A DNA stretch of 64,000 bases from Ensifer sp. BR816 (GTDB lineage Bacteria; Pseudomonadota; Alphaproteobacteria; Rhizobiales; Rhizobiaceae). Of this stretch, positions 22,076-31,420 are shown piece after piece. Under the pieces are notes generated by a model, which worked only from the letters and a program-made list of their open reading frames with translations, had not been told where the DNA came from and searched no databases. Made by a program: the position numbers and the translations under genes. Within the stretch, counting starts at the first letter, position 1; the number at the start of each line of letters is the position of its first letter. Where the stretch lies: the NCBI RefSeq assembly GCF_000378985.1, contig NZ_KB905370.1, positions 3,493,342 to 3,557,341 of the forward strand. Direction: 5' to 3'.

Positions 22076-22568
22076 CCGATTTCGCTTCCTTCTTGGCGGG
22101 GCGTCCCCGCGGCAAGGAGCCGGAGCCGCGCGCTTTCAAATAGACGTAGATGTCATCGAGATAACACATGACGTTGGCGTTCTCGCCAAAGGCAGGCATC
22201 ACCGAGTTCTCGGCGGCATTTACCTTCTTGCGTCCGTTCGTAACGACGTCGAGGAAAGCATAATAGTCCAGATTGATTGCGGAGTTCTTCAAGGCCGGCG
22301 CATAGCTCGACCCCTCGCCCTCGGGCCCATGGCAGACATGGCATTCCGAATGGTAACGGCGAAAGCCCGAATAGGTCAGCCAGTCGACCGTTCCGTCCCC
22401 GGCGATCTTGAAGGTGGGCACGTCCTCGGCGGTGTAGTAGCGGCCGTTATCCTCGCGGGCGACTGCAATATTGTCCTGTGGCGCCGATGCGTCTTCTGCG
22501 CCTGCGACGCCGGCGATTAGCATCGACAAGGCGAGAGTGATCGGTATGGCTGATCTTGATCTGGTCAT
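22032..22568 (-). CDS. xoxG: XoxG, cytochrome c electron acceptor of XoxF
   Basis: 178 residues with a signal peptide (1-24). A single haem site CHVCH lies at residues 76-80, with a likely axial Met at about 134 in VMPAFGEN. It matches the methanol-metabolism-related c-type cytochrome family that takes electrons from XoxF. The ATG at 22568 is chosen over an upstream in-frame start because the signal peptide begins there. It is 77 bp downstream of xoxF. Confidence 0.9.
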   Translation of the reverse strand: MTRSRSAIPITLALSMLIAGVAGAEDASAPQDNIAVAREDNGRYYTAEDVPTFKIAGDGTVDWLTYSGFRRYHSECHVCHGPEGEGSSYAPALKNSAINLDYYAFLDVVTNGRKKVNAAENSVMPAFGENANVMCYLDDIYVYLKARGSGSLPRGRPAKKEAKSDAIRDAENSCLGNN

Positions 22569-22645
22569 CTTGCGTCCTTTTCGGCAGAGAACGAAACGGC
22601 GCGGGCTTTCACCAGCCCGCGCCAATTCCGGGCAAAGATTGCCGC

Positions 22646-24448
22646 TCAATCCGGCAGCGCGAACACGGTGAGCGTGCCGCCCAGCGCCGTGTAGTTGCTG
22701 AGCGCCGAATAGCCGCCGACGGCTCCGAGACCCTCATTCGGGTTGGTCAGGCCCGCTGCCAGACCGATACCGGCCCAGCCGCCGACGCCCGAGAGCACGG
22801 CCACATACTGCTTGTCGCCACGGGCATAGGTCATCACGTTGCCGATCACTCCGGACGGCGTCTTGAAGCGATAGAGCTCCTTGCCCGTTGCCGCGTCGAC
22901 CGCCTTCAGATAGCCCTCGAGCGTTCCGTAGAAGACCACGTCACCGGCGGTTGCCAGGGCGCCCGACCAGACGGAGAACGGTTCCGGCAGGGACCACTTG
23001 ATCTTGCCTTCCTTGTTGTCCCAGGCAATGAAGTTGCCCATGCCGCCGTGGCTGTCCTTCGGCGGGTACATCGACAGCGTTGCCCCGACATAGGGCTGGC
23101 CGGCGGTGTAGCTGACCCGGAACGGCTCGTAGTCCATGCAGACGTGGTTGGTCGGCACATAGAACAGCTCGGTCTTCGGCGAGTAGGCCGCGGGCTGCTG
23201 GTCCTTGCTGCCGAGTGCTGCCGGGCAGATACCGGTCGAGTTGGTGTCCTCGCCGTTCTGCTCGGTCGAATACTGCGCCACGACCTGCGGCCGACCATAC
23301 TGGTCGGACTTCGGATCCATGTTGACTTCCGTCGCCCAGTTGACCTTGGGATCGTATTTCTCCGCCACCAGCAGTTCGCCGCTGACGCGGTCCAGCGTGT
23401 AGCCGAAGCCGTTGCGGTCGAAGTGCGTGAGCAGCCTGCGATCCTTGCCGTCGAACTTCTGGTCGGTCAGGATCATCTCGTTGACGCCGTCATAGTCCCA
23501 CTCGTCGTGGGGCGTCATCTGGTAGACCCATTTGGCCATGCCGGTATCGACGTCGCGAGCCCAGATCGTCATCGACCAGCGGTTGTCGCCGGGCCGCTGC
23601 GTCGGGTTCCAGGTCGAGGGGTTGCCGGACCCGTAATACACCAGGTTCTGTTCGGGATCGTAGGCATACCAGCCCCAGGTCGTGCCACCGCCGATCTTCC
23701 ACTGATCGCCTTCCCAGGTGGTCAGGCCCGAGTCTTTGCCGACCGGCTTGCCGAGATGCGTGGTCTTTTCCGGATCCATCAGCGTATCGCTGTCCGGACC
23801 CATGGAGTATCCGCGCCACAGCAGCTTGCCGTCGGCCATCGAATAGGCCGTCACGGAACCGCGCACGCCGAACTCGCCGCCGGAGATGCCGACGATGACC
23901 TTGTCCTTCACCGGCATCACGGTGGCGGTGTTGGTCTCGCCTTTCGAAGGATCGCCGTTCTTGACGTTCCAGATCACCTTGCCGGTCTTGGCGTCGAGCG
24001 CCACGACGGTGGTGTCGGCCTGATGCAGGAAGATCTTGTTGTCGGCATAGGCCACGCCGCGGTTGACGGTATCGCAGCACATGACGGGTATGACGTTCGG
24101 GTCCTGTTTCGGCTCGTATTTCCAGATGATCTGGCCGTCCTTGCTGAGATCCAGCGCGTAGACCGTATTCGGGAACGGCGTGTGGACATACATGATGTCG
24201 CCAATGACCAGCGGCGCCCCTTCGTGACCGCGCAAGACGCCAGTCGAGAAAGTCCACGCCACCTGCAGTTTACCGACGTTCTCCTTGTTGATCTGGTCGA
24301 GTTTGGAATAGCGCAGATTGGCATAGTCGCCGGTCTGGATCGCCCATTGGTTGGGGTCATCGATCTGCTTTTGCAAATCCGAGTTGGCAAGAGCGACCTG
24401 CGCACCGCCTATTGACGTCAAGGCAAGCAGTGTAAGAAGTCGTTTCAT
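22646..24448 (-). CDS. xoxF: XoxF, lanthanide-dependent PQQ methanol dehydrogenase
   Basis: 600 residues, with a signal peptide of about 22 residues ending ALANS. The adjacent-cysteine ring MCCD lies at 124-126, and propeller tryptophan-docking repeats such as [18 protein letters not shown] are visible. [11 protein letters not shown] holds Asp318 and Asp320; the second Asp is the extra ligand that separates lanthanide enzymes from calcium MxaF. It oxidises methanol to formaldehyde (or beyond) in the periplasm. GGAGGAGGATGAA precedes the ATG at 24448; the in-frame extension to 24541 is not credible. Confidence 0.96.
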   Translation of the reverse strand: MKRLLTLLALTSIGGAQVALANSDLQKQIDDPNQWAIQTGDYANLRYSKLDQINKENVGKLQVAWTFSTGVLRGHEGAPLVIGDIMYVHTPFPNTVYALDLSKDGQIIWKYEPKQDPNVIPVMCCDTVNRGVAYADNKIFLHQADTTVVALDAKTGKVIWNVKNGDPSKGETNTATVMPVKDKVIVGISGGEFGVRGSVTAYSMADGKLLWRGYSMGPDSDTLMDPEKTTHLGKPVGKDSGLTTWEGDQWKIGGGTTWGWYAYDPEQNLVYYGSGNPSTWNPTQRPGDNRWSMTIWARDVDTGMAKWVYQMTPHDEWDYDGVNEMILTDQKFDGKDRRLLTHFDRNGFGYTLDRVSGELLVAEKYDPKVNWATEVNMDPKSDQYGRPQVVAQYSTEQNGEDTNSTGICPAALGSKDQQPAAYSPKTELFYVPTNHVCMDYEPFRVSYTAGQPYVGATLSMYPPKDSHGGMGNFIAWDNKEGKIKWSLPEPFSVWSGALATAGDVVFYGTLEGYLKAVDAATGKELYRFKTPSGVIGNVMTYARGDKQYVAVLSGVGGWAGIGLAAGLTNPNEGLGAVGGYSALSNYTALGGTLTVFALPD

Positions 24449-24547
24449 TTCATCCTCCTCCTGAGTGCTGCCGATCAGGGCCATCAGCCCGCCCGGCGAA
24501 ACCTTGCGGTCTCCTCTTTCCCCGGTATCGGCTTGCGCCATTATTTC

Positions 24548-24632
24548 CTAGAGCGGATAAGGAAACGTGCGCGGCTTTCCGCCTGCATTCCGCTCTAACC
24601 TATTGAATTCGAGAACGTTTCGTGATCCTGGT
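24548..24632. repeat. RIME-like intergenic mosaic element, copy 2
   Basis: It shares GTGCGCGGCTTTCCGCCTGC, CCGCTCTAA and the following palindrome start with the element at 12053-12162, and adds an AGAGCGG left arm complementary to CCGCTCT. The terminal palindrome is eroded. It lies in the 278 bp upstream of xoxF, where the xoxF promoter should also be. Confidence 0.6.
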
Positions 24633-24726
24633 CTTTCGACCGGACCTCATCCAGATCGGCCGGGCAAAAGTCCTCCAGTTGCCAAGGCCCTTCCTCCTGC
24701 TGTCGTCTCAGTTCCTCCTTTTCGCG

Positions 24727-25125
24727 TTAAGGAAACGTCGCCAGATACGCGATCAGGTCGGCGCGCTCCTGGTCCTTGCGCAATCCCGCAAAAGTCATCT
24801 TCGTGCCCGGCAGGAACGCCTTCGGGTTGGTCAGGAACTCGCCGATCTTGTCTTGCGTCCAGGTCAACCCGCCCTCGGCCGCCTTGCCCATCGCGGGGGA
24901 ATAGGCAAAGCCTTCGATTTTGCCGGCCGGGCGACCGACAATGCCGGTCAACACCGGGCCGGTCTTCGACTTGGCATCCGGGCCGATCGCGTGGCAGGCC
25001 TGGCATTTGCGAAACACCTTCTCGCCCGACGCCGGATCTCCTGCCGCCGGGTCCAGCGCAAATGCCGGCGCAACCACGCCGAATACAATTCCAGCCGCCA
25101 ATCCGATACCAAGTCTTGAAGCCAT
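24727..25125 (-). CDS. Class I cytochrome c (c2/c550-like)
   Basis: 132 residues. A signal peptide (1-24, PAFAL) precedes a haem site CQACH (41-45), with a likely axial Met110 in LPGTKMTFAG. This is the small soluble cytochrome c2 type, a plausible second carrier between XoxG and the terminal oxidase. It is 13 bp upstream of fghA's end on the same strand, downstream of fghA in transcript order. Confidence 0.88.
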   Translation of the reverse strand: MASRLGIGLAAGIVFGVVAPAFALDPAAGDPASGEKVFRKCQACHAIGPDAKSKTGPVLTGIVGRPAGKIEGFAYSPAMGKAAEGGLTWTQDKIGEFLTNPKAFLPGTKMTFAGLRKDQERADLIAYLATFP

Positions 25126-25138
25126 GCCTTGCTCTCCC

Positions 25139-25969
25139 TTACGCGGCGTTCAGCCGTTCCGCATGCCAGCGCACGTGGTCTTCGCCGAAGCTCGCCACGA
25201 AATAGTAGCTATGGTCGTATCCCGCCTGCATCCGGAGCACGCCGGCCTGCCGCCGCTCGGCCAGGAGCCGGGCCATCGCTTCGGGCTGCAGCTGGCCGAG
25301 GAACTGGTCGGCCGAGCCCTGGTCGATGAGGATATCGCCCTGCCAGCCGAACTCGCTCAACAGCAGGCAGGCGTCGTAGTTGCCCCATGGGGCCTCGTCG
25401 TCGCCGAGATAGGCCGAAAACTGTTTCCGGCCCCAGTCGGAGCGGGTCGGGTTGACGATCGGCGCAAAGGCCGAAACCGAGCGGAACAGTTGCGGATTGC
25501 GAAAGGCGATCGTCAGCGCGCCGTGGCCGCCCATCGAGTGCCCGGTAATGCCGTTGACGCCGTTGACCGGTACCCGATCCCGGAGCAGCGCGGGCAATTC
25601 CGTGACGATGTAATCATACATCCGGTAGTGCCGGGCCCAGGGCTTCTGCGTCGCATTGACGTAAAACCCCGCGCCCTGACCGAGATCATAGGCCTCGTCA
25701 TCGGCGACCCCTTCGCCGCGCGGCGACGTATCGGGGAAAACCAGCGCCAGACCATGCTTTGCCGCATGGCGCTGCAGGCCGGCCTTGATCATGGCGTTCT
25801 CATGAGTACAGGTCAGCCCCGAGAGATACCACAAGAGCGGGACCGGACGCGTCCGTGCCTGCGGCGGCAGGTAAAGCCCGAAGGTCATCTCGACCCCACA
25901 GACCGCGGACGAGTGCCGGTAGACCGACTGCGTCCCGCCGAAGCATTGGTTTTGCGTTACGAGTTCCAT
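25139..25969 (-). CDS. fghA: S-formylglutathione hydrolase
   Basis: 276 residues of the esterase-D family. The nucleophile elbow GHSMGG lies at 143-148, and YLSGLTCTHENAMIKAG and PDTSPRGEGV are signature stretches. Acid and base are probably the Asp in DQGSADQFL and the His in GYDHSYYF. It hydrolyses S-formylglutathione to formate and glutathione. It is 8 bp after flhA, so an flhA-fghA-cytochrome operon is likely. Confidence 0.93.
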   Translation of the reverse strand: MELVTQNQCFGGTQSVYRHSSAVCGVEMTFGLYLPPQARTRPVPLLWYLSGLTCTHENAMIKAGLQRHAAKHGLALVFPDTSPRGEGVADDEAYDLGQGAGFYVNATQKPWARHYRMYDYIVTELPALLRDRVPVNGVNGITGHSMGGHGALTIAFRNPQLFRSVSAFAPIVNPTRSDWGRKQFSAYLGDDEAPWGNYDACLLLSEFGWQGDILIDQGSADQFLGQLQPEAMARLLAERRQAGVLRMQAGYDHSYYFVASFGEDHVRWHAERLNAA

Positions 25970-25977
25970 CTTCACGC

Positions 25978-27105
25978 TCAATAGATCACGACGCTTCTGA
26001 TGCTCTCGCCGGAATGCATCAGCTCGAAGCCCTTGTTGATCTCCTCGAGCGGCATCGTGTGGGTGATCATCGGGTCGATCTCGATCTTGCCCTCCATGTA
26101 CCAGTCGACGATCTTCGGCACGTCGGTGCGGCCGCGGGCGCCGCCGAAGGCGGTGCCCATCCAGGAGCGGCCGGTGACCAGCTGGAACGGCCGGGTGGAA
26201 ATCTCCTGGCCGGCGCCGGCCACCCCGATCACCACCGACTTGCCCCAGCCGCGATGCGAGGCCTCGAGCGCCTGGCGCATCACCTTGGTGTTGCCGGTGC
26301 AGTCGAAGGTGTAGTCGGCGCCGCCGATTTGGTCGGCGCCGCGCTTCGTCAGGTTGACGAGATAGGCGACGATGTCCTCGCCGATCTCCGTCGGGTTGAC
26401 GAAATGGGTCATGCCGAACTTCTCGCCCCAGGCCTTCTTGTCGTTGTTCAGATCGACGCCGATGATCATGTCGGCGCCGGCAAGGCGAAGCCCCTGGATG
26501 ACGTTGAGACCGATGCCGCCCAAACCGAAGACGACCGCGGTCGATCCCATCTCCACCTTGGCGGTGTTGATCACCGCGCCGATGCCGGTGGTGACGCCGC
26601 AGCCGATATAGCAGATCTTGTCGAACGGCGCGTCCGGATTGACCTTGGCGACGGCGATCTCCGGCAGCACGGTGAAGTTGGCGAAGGTCGAGCAGCCCAT
26701 ATAGTGGTGGATCTTGTCCTTGCCGATCGAAAAGCGCGAGGTGCCGTCCGGCATGACGCCTTGGCCTTGGGTGGCGCGGATGGCGGTGCAGAGATTGGTC
26801 TTGCGCGACAGGCAGGACGGGCAGGCCCGGCATTCCGGCGTATAGAGCGGAATGACGTGGTCGCCCTTCTTGACCGAGGTGACGCCGGGGCCGACATCGA
26901 CGACGATGCCGGCGCCCTCATGGCCGAGGATCGCCGGGAACAGCCCCTCCGGGTCCGCACCCGAAAGCGTGAAGTCGTCGGTGTGGCAGATGCCGGTCGC
27001 CTTGACCTCGATCAGCACCTCGCCGGCCCGCGGGCCCTCGAGCTCTACCTCGGTCACAACAAGGGGCCTTCCGGCCTCGACAGCCAGAGCAGCGCGTGTG
27101 CGCAT
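25978..27105 (-). CDS. flhA: S-(hydroxymethyl)glutathione dehydrogenase, class III alcohol dehydrogenase
   Basis: 375 residues, the exact class III length. Catalytic zinc ligands are in GICHTDDFT and GHEGAG; structural zinc cysteines are in PECRACPSCLSRKTNLC; the NAD fold is GLGGIGLNVIQG. It oxidises hydroxymethylglutathione to formylglutathione. The ATG at 27105 follows GGGAGGTATTTC. A frame extension to 27189 is rejected because homology begins at MRTRAALAVEAGRPL. Confidence 0.95.
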   Translation of the reverse strand: MRTRAALAVEAGRPLVVTEVELEGPRAGEVLIEVKATGICHTDDFTLSGADPEGLFPAILGHEGAGIVVDVGPGVTSVKKGDHVIPLYTPECRACPSCLSRKTNLCTAIRATQGQGVMPDGTSRFSIGKDKIHHYMGCSTFANFTVLPEIAVAKVNPDAPFDKICYIGCGVTTGIGAVINTAKVEMGSTAVVFGLGGIGLNVIQGLRLAGADMIIGVDLNNDKKAWGEKFGMTHFVNPTEIGEDIVAYLVNLTKRGADQIGGADYTFDCTGNTKVMRQALEASHRGWGKSVVIGVAGAGQEISTRPFQLVTGRSWMGTAFGGARGRTDVPKIVDWYMEGKIEIDPMITHTMPLEEINKGFELMHSGESIRSVVIY

Positions 27106-27275
27106 GAAATACCTCCCGGTACTGCGTATTAGGGCTCGCCTCATGGCGCCTTGGACACAGATTACAGACGCGCCGGGGCCCGATGACAATTGCGACCTTA
27201 GTGTGTAAATCGCGACCTTTGGCTTCTTCCTTGGTCAGCCTATACTGACGCTCGTTCGAACACGGAGGCACAGGT

Positions 27276-27905
27276 ATGAGAGCCGCCTGTCATGCGATCG
27301 GCCAGATACGGGTTTTGACGCTGAGTTTGGCGCTTTGCCTGGCTGAGGCACCCGGCCTGGCAAGCGCGGCGGATTTTTCCGATCCCGACTGGCCGTGCAT
27401 TCAGCGCAAGGTCGAAAACCTGTCGGCGAGCCTGATGTGGCCGGCCACGGTGACGCGCGTGCCGCTCAAGCCTGCGGCGAACGATCTCGTCGAGGTCCTG
27501 TCGCTCCGTCGGGTGTCGCTGGAGGAGGCGGAGTCCCAGGTCCAGGCCTTTTTCGAGAAGACCGGGCCCGTCGACGGCCAACTGATCGGCAACATCTTCC
27601 TCGGCGTGTTCGAGAAGATTGCCCATAGCCGGCAGCGGCTGATCGCGGGGATTGCCCGCTATTCCCGTAGCCAGATCGCACTCGCCTCCCGGATCGATGG
27701 CAGCCGGTCGGAGATGGCGAAGCTCGAGCACGAAAAGAGCCCGGACTTCGACCGCATCGACAAGCTGGAGGAACAGATCGACTGGGACGAGCGCATCTAC
27801 CGCGAACGCGCGCAGGCGCTCACCTATGTTTGCGAAACGCCGGTGCTTCTGGAGAAACGCGCCTATGCCATTGCCCAGATCCTGCTCAAGCATTTGCCGG
27901 ATTGA
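27276..27905 (+). CDS. Secreted helical protein of unknown function
   Basis: 209 residues. A signal peptide ends near GLASAADFSDPDWPCIQRKV. A mature helical protein follows, with a charged, possibly coiled-coil stretch (about 135-185: RIDGSRSEMAKLEHEKSPDFDRIDKLEEQIDWDERIYRERAQ). Two mature cysteines (about 40 and 188) could pair. I recall similar proteins beside xoxF loci in Sinorhizobium but know no function. GGAGGCACAGGT precedes the ATG. Divergent from flhA. Confidence 0.75.
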   Translation: MRAACHAIGQIRVLTLSLALCLAEAPGLASAADFSDPDWPCIQRKVENLSASLMWPATVTRVPLKPAANDLVEVLSLRRVSLEEAESQVQAFFEKTGPVDGQLIGNIFLGVFEKIAHSRQRLIAGIARYSRSQIALASRIDGSRSEMAKLEHEKSPDFDRIDKLEEQIDWDERIYRERAQALTYVCETPVLLEKRAYAIAQILLKHLPD

Positions 27906-27918
27906 GCCTTGCGGCGGC

Positions 27919-27995
27919 GTGCGTCTTTTCAGGCAAACGACGCTGTAGAACTTTGAATTGCTGCATGTTTCCTTCAATCAGCTACGATTGAGGGA
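27919..27995 (+). repeat. Dispersed intergenic repeat, copy B
   Basis: GTGCGTCTTTTCAGG, CGCTGTAGAACTTTGAATTG, CTGCATGTTT, then AGCTACGATTGAGGGA. It is the same module as at 12850 and 32613, in the same orientation. It lies between two convergent genes and may terminate transcription in both directions. Confidence 0.7.
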
Positions 27996-28052
27996 GAGAA
28001 ACCTGCAGCGGCACAGCACCATCTCGGCGACTGTGATATGCGGGAGCGTTGG

Positions 28053-28406
28053 TCAGAAGCACAGCATCTCGGCCTCTGCCTGGGCGCGCCTTAGATCCGC
28101 CACCATGGTGCGGGGCATGGCTGCCGACTTGAACATGGACATCTGCTCGCCGCCCGCCTGCTGGAGCGACAGGACAGTTTCGGCCTCGACGTATTTTCGA
28201 AAGGGCAGGATGGAAGCGATCACGTCGATCGAGCAGGCGCATTTGCTCAACACCGCGCGGCTCTGGCCGTTGGCCGCCATGCAACCGAACACATAGTCGG
28301 CCCGCGTCTCGGTCGGATAGTCGTTGAGGCGCTCCGACATGGTCTGGCCGCTCACTGGCGCAGCCGCTGCGACGATCCCGAACGCCCACAGGGCGGTTCG
28401 CATCAT
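28053..28406 (-). CDS. Small secreted four-cysteine protein
   Basis: 117 residues with a signal peptide (1-20, APVSGQ). Four mature cysteines (FGCMAANGQ, SKCACSID, MLCF) suggest two disulfides. No known family recognised. Its start overlaps the stop of the upstream gene by 4 bp (ATGA), so the two products are probably made together, perhaps as partners in the periplasm. Confidence 0.7.
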   Translation of the reverse strand: MMRTALWAFGIVAAAAPVSGQTMSERLNDYPTETRADYVFGCMAANGQSRAVLSKCACSIDVIASILPFRKYVEAETVLSLQQAGGEQMSMFKSAAMPRTMVADLRRAQAEAEMLCF

Positions 28407-29083
28407 GGCCGATCCTCCTCCCCTGCCCCTTTCAGGGTGATGCTGTTGGAATATCCTGCCCCTGCCTTGCCGGTAGCCGCGGGCACGGTCGCAACCAGCG
28501 AATAGTACCAGCCCGGTATCTCGTCCGACACTGTGACGGCGAGCGCCAGCTGGGAAATGGCCCCCATTCGCTCGCGCGCCCTGTCCTTCGTGAACGGCCG
28601 GATCGTAACCTGGCGCGCGGCAATGTCGCGGTTCCGGTAGCGGCGCGACACGGGCACGACCTCGGCATCCCGGAGCAGGGCGTCCTTGATCCGATTGCGC
28701 ATATAGAAAGGGCTGCCGCCCGATTGACCAGCAATTTCGGCAAGCACGCTTTCGAGGAAATACATGATGACGGGATTGCCGACGGATGCCGGATAGTTGC
28801 CGAGCGCGCGGGAACGCGTACCCTGATGGAGCGTCATGTCGACATTGTCGTCGGGCTTGATCCTCAGACCGATGCTGAACCTGCCGCCTGCCTGCCCTGC
28901 ATCGATGCCGGAAATGACCCTGTCGTAGACAAGCGTGCTTTGCCCGGCGTCGCTGCCGCCAGGCACTTGCTCGAGCCCCTTCAGCGCCGTCTCCCGGAAG
29001 AGAAGATCATAAGTTTCGGCGGCCATCGATGGCCGCTCGCCAAAGCCGAGCAGGATCAAGGCAAGCAGGAATAGAACGCGCAT
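28403..29083 (-). CDS. Secreted protein of unknown function, partner of the gene at 28053
   Basis: 226 residues from the ATG at 29083. A signal peptide (1-21, RPSMAAE) precedes a predicted mostly beta protein with no cysteine: ETYDLLFRETALKGLEQVPG, FSIGLRIKPDDNVDMTLHQG, NPVIMYFLESVLAEIAGQSGG. I recognise no family. It lies just downstream of the hybrid kinase gene on the same strand (93 bp gap) and may share its regulation. Confidence 0.7.
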   Translation of the reverse strand: MRVLFLLALILLGFGERPSMAAETYDLLFRETALKGLEQVPGGSDAGQSTLVYDRVISGIDAGQAGGRFSIGLRIKPDDNVDMTLHQGTRSRALGNYPASVGNPVIMYFLESVLAEIAGQSGGSPFYMRNRIKDALLRDAEVVPVSRRYRNRDIAARQVTIRPFTKDRARERMGAISQLALAVTVSDEIPGWYYSLVATVPAATGKAGAGYSNSITLKGAGEEDRP

Positions 29084-29176
29084 CGCTGGCTCCCCGTCGG
29101 CGCCCGTTTCGGGCCCCGTTCCCGGCCAGCCTAATCCCCGCTGCGGCAATGTCACCGGAGACCTTCGTCTGTGTTG

Positions 29177-31420
29177 TCACGCGACACGCGCGCGGGTCTT
29201 CCAGTCGATCAGTGCCCGCAGGCGCACGAGTTGCACCGGCTTGGCGAGGACGGCGAACGACATTTCGTTGCCGAGCAGCAGCAATTCCCGCTGCCGGTTG
29301 GCGGAAATGACGATGGCGGGAATCTCCGCGCCGGCGAGCGTGCGCAGCGCACGGATCGTTTCTATCCCGTCATCGCCATCATCGAGTTGATAGTCGGCCA
29401 ACAGAATATCGGGCGCGGTGCCGATTTCCTGCATCAGCGCGACGGCATTGACGGTGGAGGCGGCGGCCAGAACGCTCGCCCCCCAGCTTTCCAGTACCTG
29501 CGTCATCGCATGAAGCTCGTCGGCATCGTTCTCCACAACCATGACGATGAGATCCAGGCTGCCGTCGAGAATCGGTTCCGCCTTTTCGATCGGGGTGGCG
29601 CTGGCACGACCGGGCAAGGCCAATGGCACCTCGATCGAAAAGACCGAGCCGCGGCCAGGCTGTGACACCAGCCGCACCGGATGCTCGAGATGCCGGCAGG
29701 CCCGCTCGACGATCGACAGGCCAAGTCCCATGCCGGGGCCCTTTCCCGTGCCGCTGGCACGGGTGAACTCGTTGAAGATCCGCGTCTGGTCCTCCGGCGA
29801 AACTCCGATGCCGGTATCCCACACCTCGATTCGCAGCCGGCTGCCGCTGAGGCGGCAACCAGCCAGCACACGGCCGCGCTCCGTATACTGGATAGCGTTT
29901 GCCACGAGGTTCTGGACGCAGCGCATCAGGTAGCGCTGATCGCTGGTGACCCAGCGCGTGGATGGGGCGATCCGAAGATCGATTCCTTTTTCCGCCGCCA
30001 AGGGCGCCAGATCCTCGGCCACGCCCTGCAGCAGGTTTCCGAGGTCGAACGACGTGACATTGAACTCCGCCCCCGAACTGTCGAGGCGTGAAATGTCAAG
30101 AAGCGCCTGCAGAAGCGTTTCGATCGAGGCGAAGGACCGGTTGAGCCGGCTGACCACCTCCTTCGCCCCCGGCTGCCCCACCGCATCCGTCAACATCGAC
30201 AGATAGAGCTTCGCCGCATTGATCGGCTGAAGCAGGTCGTGGCTCGCCGCCGCCAGGAAGCGCGTCTTCGACGTGTGGGCGGCTTCCGCCGCCTCCTTCG
30301 CTTGCCGAAGCGCGCCTTCGATCTTCGTCTGCTCGTCGGCATGGATCTGCAGCAGGCGATTGGCCTCGGTCAGTTCGACGGTGCGCTCCTGCACCCGTCG
30401 CTCCAGCAGGGCCGCGGCCTGGGTCTCGATCGTCACGTCCATGACCGCAACGATGAACCCGCCGTCAGGCAAGGAGTGGATGCGGATATCGAGGCTCATC
30501 CCATCGCGCCGCCTGAACCGCTCCTGTGCGGTCTCGCCGCGGCGTACGCCCTTGAACGAGGCGGCGAATTCGGCCCGGCGACCCTTTCGGTCGAGAATCT
30601 CGTGACGCTCGACATGTTCGACGATGCGCTGGAAGAGACTCCCCTTCTTCAGGAGCGAAAGCGGCACGCCGAGAAGCTCGCCGAAGCGTTCGTTGCGAAC
30701 CAGCAGTTCGCCGTCCGGCGAAAAGGTGCAGATGCCGAGCGCCATGTGGTCGAATGCGGCCTGCAGGAAATGAGCCTGCTGGTCGATCAGGCGATTCTTT
30801 TCGCGCCGGTTCTCCCGCACGATATCGGTGATTTCGGTCTGCAGGACGGTGATATTGCCGGAATTCGTCTGGCGACAGGAGATCTGAAACCAGCGGTCGT
30901 TCCTGAGCTCCATCACGAAGGAAGAAAAGCGCTTGCCGGGCCGCGACTCCTCCGACGCCGGCTGGGCGTAGTCGATCATCCCGCCTTCGCTCCGGTGCAG
31001 ATATTTGCTGGCACCGACTGCCGTGAGATAGTCGTCGAAACCGAGCCCGGGCTTGATCAGCGGCTCGATATCCGGAAGCAAGTGCCGGAACTGGGCATTG
31101 CAGACCTGCAACCGATCCTCGGAGAAAAGGGCGAAACCGCCTTCCATGGCCACCATGGCATCGGCAAGGTTCCTCTGGATGCGCTCTTGTGTCTGATAGG
31201 CGATCTCAAGCTCGCTCGACGCCCTGCCGAGCGTGTCGAGCGCCTTTTCCAGATCCTTCGTCTTTTCCCAGACCTCGGCCTGCAGGGCGATAGCCGATTC
31301 GAAGAGCGAATAGGCGGAGCCGCCGACTTCATGGCCGCGCTCGGCCCGGTCGATCAGGGCTTCGATGATCTTGGCCTGCTTGGCAATCTGGACCTCGTAG
31401 GGCTCATTCGGATCGATCAC
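29177..31420 (-). CDS. Hybrid sensor histidine kinase with PAS domains and C-terminal receiver
   Basis: 747 residues. Order: N-terminal coiled coil (about 40-90), a PAS-like domain (about 90-200), a second PAS (about 215-330), coiled coil, HisKA with the NahK/ErcS'-type H-box AASHDLLQPINAAKLYLSML (His394), HATPase_c (N-box NLVANAIQY, GTGKGPGMGLGLSI) and a receiver with Asp676 in LLADYQLDDG. No membrane segment, so cytoplasmic sensing is likely. It overlaps the FIST gene by 4 bp. The set resembles the Pseudomonas ErcS'/FIST/LuxR regulators of ethanol oxidation, as I recall them. Confidence 0.85.
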   Translation of the reverse strand: MIDPNEPYEVQIAKQAKIIEALIDRAERGHEVGGSAYSLFESAIALQAEVWEKTKDLEKALDTLGRASSELEIAYQTQERIQRNLADAMVAMEGGFALFSEDRLQVCNAQFRHLLPDIEPLIKPGLGFDDYLTAVGASKYLHRSEGGMIDYAQPASEESRPGKRFSSFVMELRNDRWFQISCRQTNSGNITVLQTEITDIVRENRREKNRLIDQQAHFLQAAFDHMALGICTFSPDGELLVRNERFGELLGVPLSLLKKGSLFQRIVEHVERHEILDRKGRRAEFAASFKGVRRGETAQERFRRRDGMSLDIRIHSLPDGGFIVAVMDVTIETQAAALLERRVQERTVELTEANRLLQIHADEQTKIEGALRQAKEAAEAAHTSKTRFLAAASHDLLQPINAAKLYLSMLTDAVGQPGAKEVVSRLNRSFASIETLLQALLDISRLDSSGAEFNVTSFDLGNLLQGVAEDLAPLAAEKGIDLRIAPSTRWVTSDQRYLMRCVQNLVANAIQYTERGRVLAGCRLSGSRLRIEVWDTGIGVSPEDQTRIFNEFTRASGTGKGPGMGLGLSIVERACRHLEHPVRLVSQPGRGSVFSIEVPLALPGRASATPIEKAEPILDGSLDLIVMVVENDADELHAMTQVLESWGASVLAAASTVNAVALMQEIGTAPDILLADYQLDDGDDGIETIRALRTLAGAEIPAIVISANRQRELLLLGNEMSFAVLAKPVQLVRLRALIDWKTRARVA

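Noticed and set aside
22556..24415. 619-codon plus-strand frame
   Set aside because: Antisense to xoxF; composition is that of a mirror frame.
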